A DNA stretch of 64,000 bases. It comes from Mycobacterium sp. E2479 (lineage in GTDB: Bacteria > Actinomycetota > Actinomycetes > Mycobacteriales > Mycobacteriaceae). The DNA lies in contig NZ_LZJR01000084.1 in assembly GCF_001667925.1 (NCBI RefSeq), positions 1 to 64,000 on the forward strand, read 5' to 3'. Made by a program: the position numbers and the translations under genes. Below, piece by piece: positions 16,531 to 25,273 of this stretch (position 1 is its first letter; each line of letters begins with the position of its first letter). The notes beneath the pieces were generated by a model. The model had not been told where the DNA came from. It saw only the letters and a program-made list of their open reading frames with translations, and did no database searches.

Positions 16531-16625
16531 ATGCCGTTCGGCGGCTACAAGCAGTTCGGCTGGGGCCACGAGTCCGGCAACGCCGGTATCGAGACCAGAC
16601 GACGATCGTCTGGGCGCAGATCTAA
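16531..16625 (+). pseudogene. Remnant of an aldehyde dehydrogenase C-terminus
   Basis: A short stretch reads M-P-F-G-G-Y-K-Q-F-G-W-G-H-E-S-G, the highly conserved end of aldehyde dehydrogenases (the intact enzyme at 54064-55518 has V-P-F-G-G-Y-K-Q-S-G-W-G-H-E). After about 16597 the frame shifts and the last residues T-I-V-W-A-Q-I with a TAA at 16623-16625 follow in another frame. The rest of the gene is absent. This is the 3' scar of a deleted gene. Confidence 0.8.
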
Positions 16626-16630
16626 CAGCC

Positions 16631-17863
16631 TCAGGCCTGGGGTCCCTCCGGCGGCCAGTGCGTCCCGGGCGACGCTTCGCCCGGTCTCTCGTGATCGCCG
16701 CGGGACAGCGGCACCCACCGCTCGCTGGGTGCGGGCTGCTCTGATGACGGAAAGTCGCGCAGACTGCCGGTCGGCTGGGCGTCCCACTTGGCGAACGTCA
16801 ACGGCGTCTGCAGCCAGGCGTGCAGCAGGTGGTAGGCCGCTTCCAGCGAATCGATGTGGGTGCGCTCCCAGCCATGGCTGCCGTCGAGGCCGAAGCCGAC
16901 CAAGGCGGCGCGGGTGTTGGCCCCGGCCTCGATGGCCGCCGCTGCGTCGGACCGATAGTAGCGAAAAACGTCGCGGGCGAACGGTATTCCCCGCTCCTGT
17001 GCGAGCCGGCAGAGCTTCCGCGTCAAGTGATAGTCGAACGGGCCGTGCATGTCGGCCATCGGGATTGTCACGCCGTCCTCGAGGGAGTGCTGGCCGGGCG
17101 CACACACCGCGTTGTCCACCGAGACCAACTCGGCGACATCCGCGGGCAGGCCGTGGCTTGCTCCGTGGCCGACCTCTTCGGTGATGGTGACCAGGATCGT
17201 GGTGCGGTGCGGCAACACCACCTTGTTCTCGGAGAAGTTCTTGGCCAGCGCGAGCGCGATCGCGACACCCGCCTTCCCGTCCAGGTGACGGGAGACGATG
17301 AAACCGTCGGCGGTGAGCTCGGGGCTCGTGATCAACGCCACGAAGTCACCGATCTGCAGGCCGAGCCGAACAAGGTCTTCCCGCGTGGACACCTTGCGGT
17401 CGATGCGGACCTCGACGTGCTCCCAGTTCGTGGGTTGCGTATCGATCTCGTCACCGAACGCGTGCCCACTGGCCTTGAGCGGCATGACCGTTCCGGTGAT
17501 GAACTCGTCGGGGTCGTCGATGAAAATGCGCACCCGGGCGCCCGCGGCGAACCGTGCCGAAAAGGTGCCCACCGGAACCAGTTCGAGGCGGCCGTTGTCC
17601 TTGAGCTCGCGGACCATGCAGCCGATGGTGTCGGAGTGAACCACCACGGCCCGGTCGATGGTCGCGGACTCACCCGGGAGTTCGGCGGTCAGCGCGCCGC
17701 GCCGGGTCAGCGTGAACGGCACCCCGAAGTCGTCGAAGATGTCGCCGATCAGCTGCATCACCGCATCCGTGCGTCCCGACGGGCTCGGAGTCTGCAGGAG
17801 CGCGAGCAGCGTGTCGATCATCCACGCGCGGTCGGCCTCGGCCATGGCCACGGTCTGGCCCAC
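16631..17863 (-). CDS. M42-family metallopeptidase (osmoprotectant NAGGN-type)
   Basis: A 410-residue M42 aminopeptidase-like protein. Metal and catalytic motifs are V-V-H-S-D-T-I-G (His, Asp), R-H-L-D-G-K-A-G, I-T-E-E-V-G-H-G (two Glu), S-V-D-N-A-V and the late G-S-H-G-W-E-R-T-H-I-D. The order and the long Gly-His region match the subgroup annotated as osmoprotectant NAGGN system M42 peptidase, but none of the NAGGN biosynthesis genes are visible nearby, so the role as a general peptidase is equally plausible. The C-terminal 45 residues are polar and probably disordered. Confidence 0.85.
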   Translation of the reverse strand: MGQTVAMAEADRAWMIDTLLALLQTPSPSGRTDAVMQLIGDIFDDFGVPFTLTRRGALTAELPGESATIDRAVVVHSDTIGCMVRELKDNGRLELVPVGTFSARFAAGARVRIFIDDPDEFITGTVMPLKASGHAFGDEIDTQPTNWEHVEVRIDRKVSTREDLVRLGLQIGDFVALITSPELTADGFIVSRHLDGKAGVAIALALAKNFSENKVVLPHRTTILVTITEEVGHGASHGLPADVAELVSVDNAVCAPGQHSLEDGVTIPMADMHGPFDYHLTRKLCRLAQERGIPFARDVFRYYRSDAAAAIEAGANTRAALVGFGLDGSHGWERTHIDSLEAAYHLLHAWLQTPLTFAKWDAQPTGSLRDFPSSEQPAPSERWVPLSRGDHERPGEASPGTHWPPEGPQA

Positions 17864-17979
17864 GTCATCTCCTCTCGAGTCGTCGGAACGCGTTCAACCT
17901 ACCGTGTGGCGGGCACCGGACTCCCGTTGCGGGCTGCCGTCACGCACCCGTAGCGACGCACCCGGCATGTGCACCGCCC

Positions 17980-18861
17980 CTAGGAGCCGGATTGCATCTC
18001 AGCGATCAGCTCCGCCAGGGTGAGGATGCGCTGGGCGTCGCGGACGTGCAGGCTCTCGATCATGCGGCCATCCACCGTGATCACGCTGGCTCCGGCGGCC
18101 TGCGCCTGCTCGTAGGCCGAGACGATCTTGCGGGCGTCGTCCAGCTCCCTGCGTGATGGGCCGAACAGCTCGTTGGCGGGGGCGATCTGCGACGGGTGGA
18201 TCAGGGTCTTGCCGTCGAATCCCATCTCGCGGCCCTGCTGGGCCTCGGCCCGGAATGCGCCCACGTCGGTGATGTCGTTGAACACCCCGTCCAAGATGAC
18301 CTTTCCGGCCGCCCTCGCCCCCAACAAAGCCAGGCCTAGGGCGGGCACCGCGGGTGCGCGCCCGGAGACGTGCAGGCCGTGCAGCTCGTTCACGAGGTCG
18401 TTGGTGCCCACCACCAACCCGGCCAGGCGATCGCTGGCTGACGCGACCTCCTCGGCCCGCAGGAAGGCCCGGGGTGTCTCGATCATCACCCACAGCTGCA
18501 GCGACTTCGGCGCTCCCAACGTGTCGAGCGCGTCGGCCAGCGCTTGAACCTGTTGACCCGTCTCGACTTTCGGCACCAGCACGCCGTCGGCCGTCGACGC
18601 GGCCACGGCGGCCAGGTCGTCGTCGTGCCAATCGGTGTCCAACCCGTTAATACGCACCACCACCTCGCGCGGCCGGTAGCCCTCCGACGAGATCGCATCG
18701 CACACCGTCGTCCTCGACTCGGCTTTCGCGTCGGGTCCCACCGCATCCTCGAGGTCGAATATCAGCACGTCCGCCGGAAGCGATCTGCCTTTCTGCAGCG
18801 CGCGGGGCTTGTTGCCGGGCAGGTACAGGGCGGATCGGCGCGGGCGCAGGGTCGGTGCCAT
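17980..18861 (-). CDS. citE: CitE-like CoA ester lyase (HpcH/HpaI family)
   Basis: A 293-residue TIM-barrel protein of the citrate lyase beta/malyl-CoA lyase family. The ATG at 18861 gives M-A-P-T-L-R-P-R-R-S-A-L-Y-L-P-G-N, the usual beginning; an in-frame start at 18900 would add 13 residues. Conserved motifs are F-D-L-E-D-A-V (acidic Mg ligand), V-R-I-N-G, V-P-K-V-E, M-I-E-T-P-R-A, V-G-T-N-D-L and F-D-G-K-T-L-I-H-P-S-Q-I. Mycobacteria have stand-alone CitE enzymes without the alpha and gamma citrate lyase subunits; these act on malyl-, citramalyl- or similar CoA esters. The same is assumed here. Confidence 0.85.
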   Translation of the reverse strand: MAPTLRPRRSALYLPGNKPRALQKGRSLPADVLIFDLEDAVGPDAKAESRTTVCDAISSEGYRPREVVVRINGLDTDWHDDDLAAVAASTADGVLVPKVETGQQVQALADALDTLGAPKSLQLWVMIETPRAFLRAEEVASASDRLAGLVVGTNDLVNELHGLHVSGRAPAVPALGLALLGARAAGKVILDGVFNDITDVGAFRAEAQQGREMGFDGKTLIHPSQIAPANELFGPSRRELDDARKIVSAYEQAQAAGASVITVDGRMIESLHVRDAQRILTLAELIAEMQSGS

Positions 18862-19045
18862 GGCGTGATTCACTTTCGGCGTCGTCGTCCAGCGGTGCAA
18901 GAGTCAAATGCCTGCGCGGCAGGTGCGTGGTGCGCGCGGCATAGCCAGAAAGTACCCTTCGGTACCGGTGGTGCAGTCGGCAGTGGTCAGCGGCGTCGAA
19001 GGCGAATTGGCCCACGCGACGGGTGGATTGCGGAAGGGGAAGCGA

Positions 19046-19969
19046 ATGTCATCATATGGCTCGGCGCGTAGCGAGGGCGACAGCTGGGACTTGGCCTCCA
19101 GCGTCGGGGCGACCGCGACGATGGTGGCGGCCTCCCGGGCACTGGCGTCCCGCGAGCCGGATCCGCTACTTGACGACCGGTTCGCCGAGCCGTTGGTGCG
19201 TGCGGTCGGGCACCCCTTCTTCACCCGCATGCTGGACGACCAGATCCCGCTTGACACCGACGACATGCCGATGACGCTGCAGCAGCGGCGCGAGCAGATG
19301 ACGGTGCGGACCAGATTTTTCGACGACTTCTTCGGCGCCGCCACCGCCGCCGGTATCCGGCAGGCCGTCATCTTGGCCGCCGGGCTCGACGCGCGGGCAT
19401 ATCGGTTGCCTTGGCCCACAGGCACCGTGGTCTTCGAGGTCGATCAGCCAGACGTCATCGCCTTCAAGACCGGCACACTCGTCCAGATCGGCGCCGAACC
19501 GACCGCCGAGCGCCGGACCGTCGCTATCGATCTTCGCGACGATTGGCCAACAGCCCTGCGCGACAGCGGCTTTGACCCCAACTCCCCCACCGCCTGGATC
19601 GCCGAAGGCTTGCTGCCCTATCTACCGCCCGAAGCCCAGGACCGATTGTTGGACAACATCACCGCGCTCAGCGCCCCGGGCAGCCGGCTGGCAACCGAGA
19701 ACATCACCGACATGAGCGTCTTCACAGACGAACGGGCCCGGGCGATGCGCAGCACCTGGCGCAAGCACGGACTGGACATCGACGTCGCCGAGTTGGTTTG
19801 GCTCGGCGAGCGCCGCCCCGCCGCTGAGCACCTGGGCGCCACGGGTTGGAACGTCACCCGCCATCCCACCGAACAGGTCTATGCCGACTATGGATTCGTG
19901 CTGCCCGACAACGAAATCCTCAAGGAATTCCGTCACGCGATCAGTTACCTCAGCGCCGAATTGAGCTGA
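19046..19969 (+). CDS. LCMT-type SAM-dependent methyltransferase (mycobacterial paralogue family)
   Basis: A 307-residue member of the large mycobacterial family of putative S-adenosylmethionine-dependent methyltransferases. ATG 19046 has GGAAGGGGAAG just upstream. The opening [18 protein letters not shown], the SAM loop [13 protein letters not shown], the F-E-V-D-Q-P step and [10 protein letters not shown] are diagnostic. Substrates of these enzymes are mostly unknown. It is divergent from the CitE-like gene. Confidence 0.92.
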   Translation: MSSYGSARSEGDSWDLASSVGATATMVAASRALASREPDPLLDDRFAEPLVRAVGHPFFTRMLDDQIPLDTDDMPMTLQQRREQMTVRTRFFDDFFGAATAAGIRQAVILAAGLDARAYRLPWPTGTVVFEVDQPDVIAFKTGTLVQIGAEPTAERRTVAIDLRDDWPTALRDSGFDPNSPTAWIAEGLLPYLPPEAQDRLLDNITALSAPGSRLATENITDMSVFTDERARAMRSTWRKHGLDIDVAELVWLGERRPAAEHLGATGWNVTRHPTEQVYADYGFVLPDNEILKEFRHAISYLSAELS

Positions 19970-19990
19970 GGCCGGCTGGTAGCGCTTCGG

Positions 19991-21490
19991 CTACTGCCTG
20001 GCTTCGCGCCACTCCCGCTCGAACGGCAGCCGCCACGCGTTGGGGGCGATCAATTGGTGAATTGCATTCGGGCCCCACGTGCCCGGCTGATACATCTTGG
20101 CGGGCGGCGGGTCGGTAAGCAGATCTTCCGAGCGCTCCCACAATGATTCGATGCCCTCCGCGGTATTGAACAGCGTGTGGTCGCCCCGCATTGCATCGAG
20201 AATCAGCCGTTCGTAGGCCTCCAGCACGTCCACAACCGTCTCGATCTCCTGTGAAGAAAACTGCATGGACAGCTTGTCCAGCTTCATGCCGGGACCGGGC
20301 CGCTTGCCATAAAAGGACAGCGACACCTTCGAGTTGTCGGCGAGGTCGAACGTGAGGTGATCGGGCCCCTGGGTGCCCACCCCGGATCCGGGCGGGAACA
20401 TGGTTCGCGGGGCTTCCTTGAACGCGATCGAGATGATGCGGATGCCCTCGGCCATCTTCTTGCCGGTGCGCAAGTAGATGGGCACGCCGGCCCATCGCCA
20501 GTTGTCGATGCCGACCTTGAGGGCGATGAACGTCTCAGTGTCGGAATCTTCTGCCACGCCGTCCTCGTCGCGGTAGCCGTTGTACTGGCCGCGAACCACG
20601 TTGCCCGGCTTGACCGGCAGCATCGAACGGAACACCTTGTTCTTTTCCTCGCTGATGGCGAACGGCTCGAGCGCCGTCGGCGGCTCCATCACCACGAACG
20701 CCATCACCTGGAACAGGTGGGTCACCACCATGTCCTTGTAGGCGCCGGTCTCTTCGTAAAAGTTCGCCCGCTGATCCAGGCCCTTGGCTTCGGGGATGTC
20801 GATTTGAATGTGGTCGATGAAGTTGCGGTTCCAGATCGGCTCGAATAGGCCGTTGGCGAAGCGGAACGCCAAGATGTTCTGCGCGGCTTCCTTGCCCAGG
20901 AAGTGGTCGATGCGGAAAATCTGGGATTCTTCGAAGGTTTCGTGCACAAAGTCGTTGAGCGCCACCGCACTGGCCAGATCGGTGCCAAACGGTTTCTCCA
21001 TCACCACGCGCGAACGCTCGACCAGCTTGGCGTCGCGGAGCATGGTGATCACGGCACGCGCCGCTTTCGGCGGCACCGACAGGTAGTGCAGTCGCCGAAC
21101 GTGGGACCCCAGGTTGTCCTCCGCCCGCGCAACCGCCTCGGCCAGTGCCTCGGGTCCGGCTCCCTGCGGCACGTAGGTGACGATCTTGGCGAAGTTCGAC
21201 CATTGTTCGGGCGTTAGCTTGTGCGTGCCGAAGGAATCGATCGCCTCCTTCGCGAGTTCGCGGAATTCGTCCTGACTCAGGTCTTCCAGCGACGTGGCGA
21301 CGATCTGAATATCGGGTGCCAATTCGGACTGGTCCAGGTAGGCCAGACCGGGGAGCAATTTTCGTTTCGCCAGGTCGCCCGTTGCACCGAAAAGGACGAT
21401 GACGTGCGGATCGAGCGGGTCGGAGTGCTGGCGCCGCGGGCGACCGCCGGCAGCGGGGTAAGCAATGGTCTGAGGTTTCTCGGTAGCCAC
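19991..21490 (-). CDS. zwf: Glucose-6-phosphate 1-dehydrogenase
   Basis: A 499-residue enzyme catalysing the first oxidative step of the pentose phosphate pathway. The NADP site G-A-T-G-D-L-A-K-R-K lies at 35-44, and the substrate/catalytic motif R-I-D-H-F-L-G-K at 193-200 with His196. E-K-P-F-G in the middle and the C-terminal W-G-P-N-A-I complete the family pattern. Start is GTG 21490. It is not in the usual tal-zwf-opcA cluster: neither neighbour belongs to that pathway, so this may be an additional zwf (mycobacteria often carry two). Confidence 0.95.
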   Translation of the reverse strand: MATEKPQTIAYPAAGGRPRRQHSDPLDPHVIVLFGATGDLAKRKLLPGLAYLDQSELAPDIQIVATSLEDLSQDEFRELAKEAIDSFGTHKLTPEQWSNFAKIVTYVPQGAGPEALAEAVARAEDNLGSHVRRLHYLSVPPKAARAVITMLRDAKLVERSRVVMEKPFGTDLASAVALNDFVHETFEESQIFRIDHFLGKEAAQNILAFRFANGLFEPIWNRNFIDHIQIDIPEAKGLDQRANFYEETGAYKDMVVTHLFQVMAFVVMEPPTALEPFAISEEKNKVFRSMLPVKPGNVVRGQYNGYRDEDGVAEDSDTETFIALKVGIDNWRWAGVPIYLRTGKKMAEGIRIISIAFKEAPRTMFPPGSGVGTQGPDHLTFDLADNSKVSLSFYGKRPGPGMKLDKLSMQFSSQEIETVVDVLEAYERLILDAMRGDHTLFNTAEGIESLWERSEDLLTDPPPAKMYQPGTWGPNAIHQLIAPNAWRLPFEREWREARQ

Positions 21491-21632
21491 TCTTGCGATA
21501 CTTCCATCGCCGCGGCGTTGTGTCTTGTGTCTTGTCGGCTCGGGGGCTGGTTAACGATGGCGTGATCGGGTATGGATAGCGGCGGGTTCCCGGCGCCGGA
21601 GCCCTACCCCACCCAGGCCTATGGAAAGCGAT

Positions 21633-21803
21633 ATGACCAAACCCGACAAAGACCCGCTGAGCCGCACTCAGGAGCTGGAAAACATCGTTGATGAGCTCGA
21701 GGAGAAGGTTACCGAGGAAAGCGAAGCCGAAGGTGTACCCGGCAATCGCAGCGACCGGGAACAAGCGGCTGCCCACGGCACCACCAGCGAGCCGCCGGAC
21801 TAG
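21633..21803 (+). CDS. Small acidic hypothetical protein
   Basis: A 56-residue, strongly charged protein beginning M-T-K-P-D-K-D-P-L-S-R with an acidic helix (E-L-E-N-I-V-D-E-L-E-E-K-V) in the middle and a polar Gly/Ser/Glu-rich end. ATG 21633 is preceded by GGAAAG; an in-frame ATG at 21621 is an alternative. It is divergent from zwf. No known family is recognised; the composition points to a soluble, partly disordered protein. Confidence 0.55.
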   Translation: MTKPDKDPLSRTQELENIVDELEEKVTEESEAEGVPGNRSDREQAAAHGTTSEPPD

Positions 21804-21837
21804 CGGGGCACAGGCCAGCCCGTCATCGTGAACATCG

Positions 21838-22002
21838 TCATCCGGCCGGTAGGTCGATGGCGTGTGCCCTCAGCGTCGTCAACGTCTCGACCGTCGGCCA
21901 TTCGTCCGCCCGGTAGCAGCTTTGCGGGCGCAGCACCGGCCTTAGCAAGGGTCGGGCGTCGGCCCAGTCCATGGGCGGAGTCGGCGGTTGGTCGGTTGCC
22001 AT
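21838..22002 (-). CDS. Small hypothetical protein, possibly truncated
   Basis: A frame of 54 residues starting at ATG 22002 with GGAAG nine bases upstream. The text D-W-A-D-A-R-P-L-L-R-P-V-L-R-P and D-E-W-P-T-V-E-T-L-T-T-L-R resembles the start of a conserved globular protein, but it stops after A-I-D-L-P-A-G, so it may be only the 5' part of a longer gene. It lies just downstream of the FAD monooxygenase on the same strand. Confidence 0.35.
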   Translation of the reverse strand: MATDQPPTPPMDWADARPLLRPVLRPQSCYRADEWPTVETLTTLRAHAIDLPAG

Positions 22003-22065
22003 GTCCAGGTACTTCCTGCTCTCGAACGGCTCACGCACGTTACACCGTGCGTGAGCCGAAACAAG

Positions 22066-23568
22066 TCACCGTTTTCCCTGCGGGAATCGTCCGTCCGCAG
22101 CGGCGGGCGGACCGAACCAGGTTTCGAGGGCGTCGCGTAGCGCCCGGTCGGTTTCGGCGCCGACCCAGGCGACGTATCCGTCCGGCCGGATCAACACTGC
22201 GGGCGGCTCGCTCACCGCGCCCAGCACCGGAAGTACGCACTGAGCAACATGTGTCGCGTGGACTACCCGGACCCGGTCCGCCCAGGATCCGATGTCGATG
22301 TCGTCGGCACCTCCGAAATTCACCAGCAGCGGGCGGGCGTCTCGCAGCAGGTCGAACACGCGCAGCGGCCCGTCGGCGGTGACCACATCCAGGTCGGGCA
22401 TCCGGCGGCCGACCAGCGGGTGCTCTCCGCCCAGGTCGTACCGGACGTCCAAACCGGACATCATCGCGGCGAAGCGTGCGCGCGGTTCGTCCATGCCGAG
22501 AAGGTCGGCCACGGTATCGCGCAGTGCCTTGGTGCGTTCGTCGGGGCGAAGGAGCGCCATCTGCGCCAGCGCGTTGCGCAACACGCGTTGGGCAACCGGG
22601 TGGCGTTCGGCGTGGTAGCTGTCCAGGAGGCTGGCGGGTGATGTCCCGCTGACCACCTGGCCCAGCTTCCAGCCCAGATTCACCGCATCCTGCACACCGG
22701 TGTTGAGGCCCTGGCCGCCCACCGGGTGGTGGATGTGTGCGGCGTCGCCGGCCAGCAAGACTCGCCCCCGGCGATAGGTGGCGGCCTGCCGCGCCGCATC
22801 GGTGAAGCGCGAAAGCCAAGTGGGGCTGTGGATCCCATAGTCGGTGCCGTACACGGCCACCAGTGCCTCGCTCAAGTCGCGCAGCGTGGGTTCGGTCGCC
22901 GGTCCAAGGTCGGCCTCGGTGACCATGACCCGAACCGGCCCACATTCCTGCGCGGTGGACAGGGCATGGACGCCGAGCGCGTCGTGGCGGACGCCCCATT
23001 GCGGAGATTGCCCGGTTCCGAAATTAATCTCGACCTCGGCGAGCAGATAGCTCGTCGTCGCTTCCCATCCCGGAAACTCGATGCCGGCCGCTTTGCGGAT
23101 GACGCTGCGTCCTCCGTCGCACCCGACGAGGTACTGCCCGCGTATCATCCGGCCATCGGAGAGGCCGACGTCGACGCCGTTGCCGTCCTGGGTGAAGGTC
23201 GTTACCGTTCGGCCGCGGTAGATCGGCACGCCGAGCTCGTCGACCCAGTCGGACAGGATGCGTTCGATCTCGTTCTGCCACAGCGCGAGTCCGTACGGAT
23301 GCCGGGTGGGAAAGTCACTGATGTCCAGTCGGATCTGGGCGAAACCAGCGACCTGCGCGACCTGGCCACGGGACAGAAACCGGTCGGCGATGCCGCGCTG
23401 ATCGAGAACTTCGATGGTGCGCGAATGCAGACCGCCGGCCCGTGCCCCGATCAGATCCTGGCTGGGGCGCCGCTCGACGATGGCGGCGTCGACCCCAGCC
23501 AAAGCCAATTCGCCCGCCAGCATCAACCCAGTCGGGCCGCCCCCCGCGATGAGCACCGCATGCTCCAT
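22066..23568 (-). CDS. FAD-dependent aromatic monooxygenase (RIFMO-like)
   Basis: A 500-residue class A flavoprotein monooxygenase. The N-terminal dinucleotide motif V-L-I-A-G-G-G-P-T-G-L-M-L-A-G-E-L, the Y-L-V-G-C-D-G-G-R-S-V-I-R (second FAD/NADPH motif) and L-L-A-G-D-A-A-H-I-H-H-P-V-G-G-Q-G-L-N (third motif) are intact. The C-terminal thioredoxin-like tail (from about residue 390) is typical of rifampicin- and polyketide-hydroxylating members. It could hydroxylate a phenolic substrate or antibiotic. ATG 23568 is used; the frame extends upstream to 23679 with a possible GTG start 16 codons earlier. Confidence 0.85.
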   Translation of the reverse strand: MEHAVLIAGGGPTGLMLAGELALAGVDAAIVERRPSQDLIGARAGGLHSRTIEVLDQRGIADRFLSRGQVAQVAGFAQIRLDISDFPTRHPYGLALWQNEIERILSDWVDELGVPIYRGRTVTTFTQDGNGVDVGLSDGRMIRGQYLVGCDGGRSVIRKAAGIEFPGWEATTSYLLAEVEINFGTGQSPQWGVRHDALGVHALSTAQECGPVRVMVTEADLGPATEPTLRDLSEALVAVYGTDYGIHSPTWLSRFTDAARQAATYRRGRVLLAGDAAHIHHPVGGQGLNTGVQDAVNLGWKLGQVVSGTSPASLLDSYHAERHPVAQRVLRNALAQMALLRPDERTKALRDTVADLLGMDEPRARFAAMMSGLDVRYDLGGEHPLVGRRMPDLDVVTADGPLRVFDLLRDARPLLVNFGGADDIDIGSWADRVRVVHATHVAQCVLPVLGAVSEPPAVLIRPDGYVAWVGAETDRALRDALETWFGPPAAADGRFPQGKR

Positions 23569-23777
23569 GCCGCCGGGCGACTGCTGCGATGACCACGAAA
23601 CCGCCACTTCGCCACCCCAATTCGCTCGAATTCCGCTCAAGCACAGCGATTTTGCATCATCACCCGGGCCTTGCGGCAAGCCCCCACATCCGCTATAGGT
23701 TGAAAGTGGCGGGGAAAGAAATCACCAACGGTCGCGCACCGTGGCGATCCCGCGGTAGATGCGATGCTCGCTGACCG

Positions 23778-24055
23778 GGTTTCCCCAGCGATCACCACCA
23801 CCTGATGCGCTCGTATCGCCGCGGCGAGTTCCTGCCGCCGTTCGCTGCCGGGCAGGTCGGAGTAAGTGATCGTCGGCAGGGCGGCTTGCCGGGTAGCGAT
23901 CACCGCCCGCGCCGCGGCGATCTGGTCGCCCAGCTGCCGCAATGTCTCGGGCGGGGCGCCGCGCAGGTTCTTCAGGCACCGCCGATCCGGGCGGCATCGC
24001 GCAGCGTCACTCCATCGAGCTGTTTGCGCAACTGCGCAGCCGATGGTTCGGCCAC
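23778..24055 (-). pseudogene. hrpA: 5' remnant of hrpA (ATP-dependent RNA helicase)
   Basis: GTG 24055 opens V-A-E-P-S-A-A-Q-L-R-K-Q-L-D-G-V-T-L-R-D. A one-base loss near 23975 moves the frame, after which K-N-L-R-G, then Y-S-D-L-P and E-L-A-A-A-I-R-A-H-Q-V-V-V-I-A-G-E-T follow. This is the N-terminal helix and the run into the Walker A box of mycobacterial HrpA. Homology ends exactly at G-E-T, where G-S-G-K-T should follow. No helicase core is found downstream. The remnant is roughly the first 90 codons of a gene normally over 1,200 codons long. Confidence 0.8.
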
Positions 24056-24191
24056 CCCGCACAAAATAGGCACCCGCGTGGCCGTAACCTCAGCGCGTCG
24101 ATCGCCGGGCCGGGTTGGTGGCAGCCGAATGCGGGTATCACCGGGCGAGTGCATGAATTGTTTGCCGGCTTTGCGGGGGAAGTGATCGGCG

Positions 24192-25214
24192 ATGGTCGGT
24201 TGGCTGGAGAGGCTGCAGCGACGGAATCGAGCCGTCGGCGTGATCGTCGGGGTGGTCTACAAGTACAACGACGATCAGGGCGGTTACCTCGCCGCCCTCA
24301 TCACCTACTACGGACTGGTGTCCCTGTTTCCGCTACTGCTGCTGTTGACCACCGGCCTGGGCGTGGTGCTGGCCGGCCGGCCCGATTTGCAGGCACAGGT
24401 GCTGCACAGCACTTTGAGTCAGTTCCCGGTACTCGGTGACCAGCTGCACCACCCCCAGGGGCTCAGCGGCGGAACGGTGGGCGTCGTCGTGGGCCTCCTC
24501 GGCGCGCTCTACGGCGGTCTAGGTGTGGGACAGGCGCTGCAGAACGCGATGGACACGGTGTGGGCGGTGCCGAAGCACAAGCGCCCCAACCCGATTCGAT
24601 CCCGTTTGCGGAGCCTGCTGTTGCTGTTGGTACTCGGGTCGGCCGCCATCGCGGCCACTGTATTGGCCGCGGCGGGCCACGCCACCGGAGCGCTCGGCAT
24701 CGTCAGCAAGATCGGCCTCGCGCTGGCCGCGGTGGCCATCAACGCAATGATCTGCCTGGTGGCTTTTCGCGTGACGACCGCGCGCGCACTGACATACCGC
24801 GAAGTACTGCCGGGAGCGGTTGCCGCAGCGTTCATTTGGCAGATGCTGCAGTGGTTCGGGGCCGGCTACGTGGCGCACACCGTGAAAAGGGCCAGCGCCA
24901 CCAACAGTGTGTTCGCGCTGGTGTTGGGCGCGCTGGCCTTTCTGTTCTTGGCGTCGGTGGCGCTGGTGATGTGCGCCGAGGTCAATGTCGTGTTGGTGGA
25001 GCGGCTCTACCCGCGTGCGCTGCTGGGCGCCTTCAGCGACGACGCGGATCTGACGATTGCGGATCGGCGCACCTACACCAAGAAGGTCAAAGCGGAGCGG
25101 GTCAAAGCGTTCGAGCGGGTACATGTGCATTTTGACGATGTCAAACGCCTGCCCGCGAAAGCCGTTGGGCGATCTGGATTTCTCCATGATTTCCGCCGTC
25201 CGCGCACACCATGA
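24192..25214 (+). CDS. YihY/BrkB family inner-membrane protein
   Basis: A 340-residue polytopic membrane protein with six hydrophobic segments. Conserved features include G-G-Y-L-A-A-L-I-T-Y-Y-G-L-V-S-L-F-P-L (first helix), the A-M-D-T-V-W motif after the third, and F-A-L-V-L-G-A-L-A-F-L-F with A-E-V-N in the last helix. The C-terminal 60 residues are soluble and basic. The family was named after a Bordetella brk gene and later shown not to be RNase BN; its transport function is not established. Confidence 0.88.
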   Translation: MVGWLERLQRRNRAVGVIVGVVYKYNDDQGGYLAALITYYGLVSLFPLLLLLTTGLGVVLAGRPDLQAQVLHSTLSQFPVLGDQLHHPQGLSGGTVGVVVGLLGALYGGLGVGQALQNAMDTVWAVPKHKRPNPIRSRLRSLLLLLVLGSAAIAATVLAAAGHATGALGIVSKIGLALAAVAINAMICLVAFRVTTARALTYREVLPGAVAAAFIWQMLQWFGAGYVAHTVKRASATNSVFALVLGALAFLFLASVALVMCAEVNVVLVERLYPRALLGAFSDDADLTIADRRTYTKKVKAERVKAFERVHVHFDDVKRLPAKAVGRSGFLHDFRRPRTP

Positions 25215-25273
25215 CATCAGGTTTGTTACCGGCTTATCGCCGGCACGTGGGCGCGGCGCAATAGTCTGCAGTC

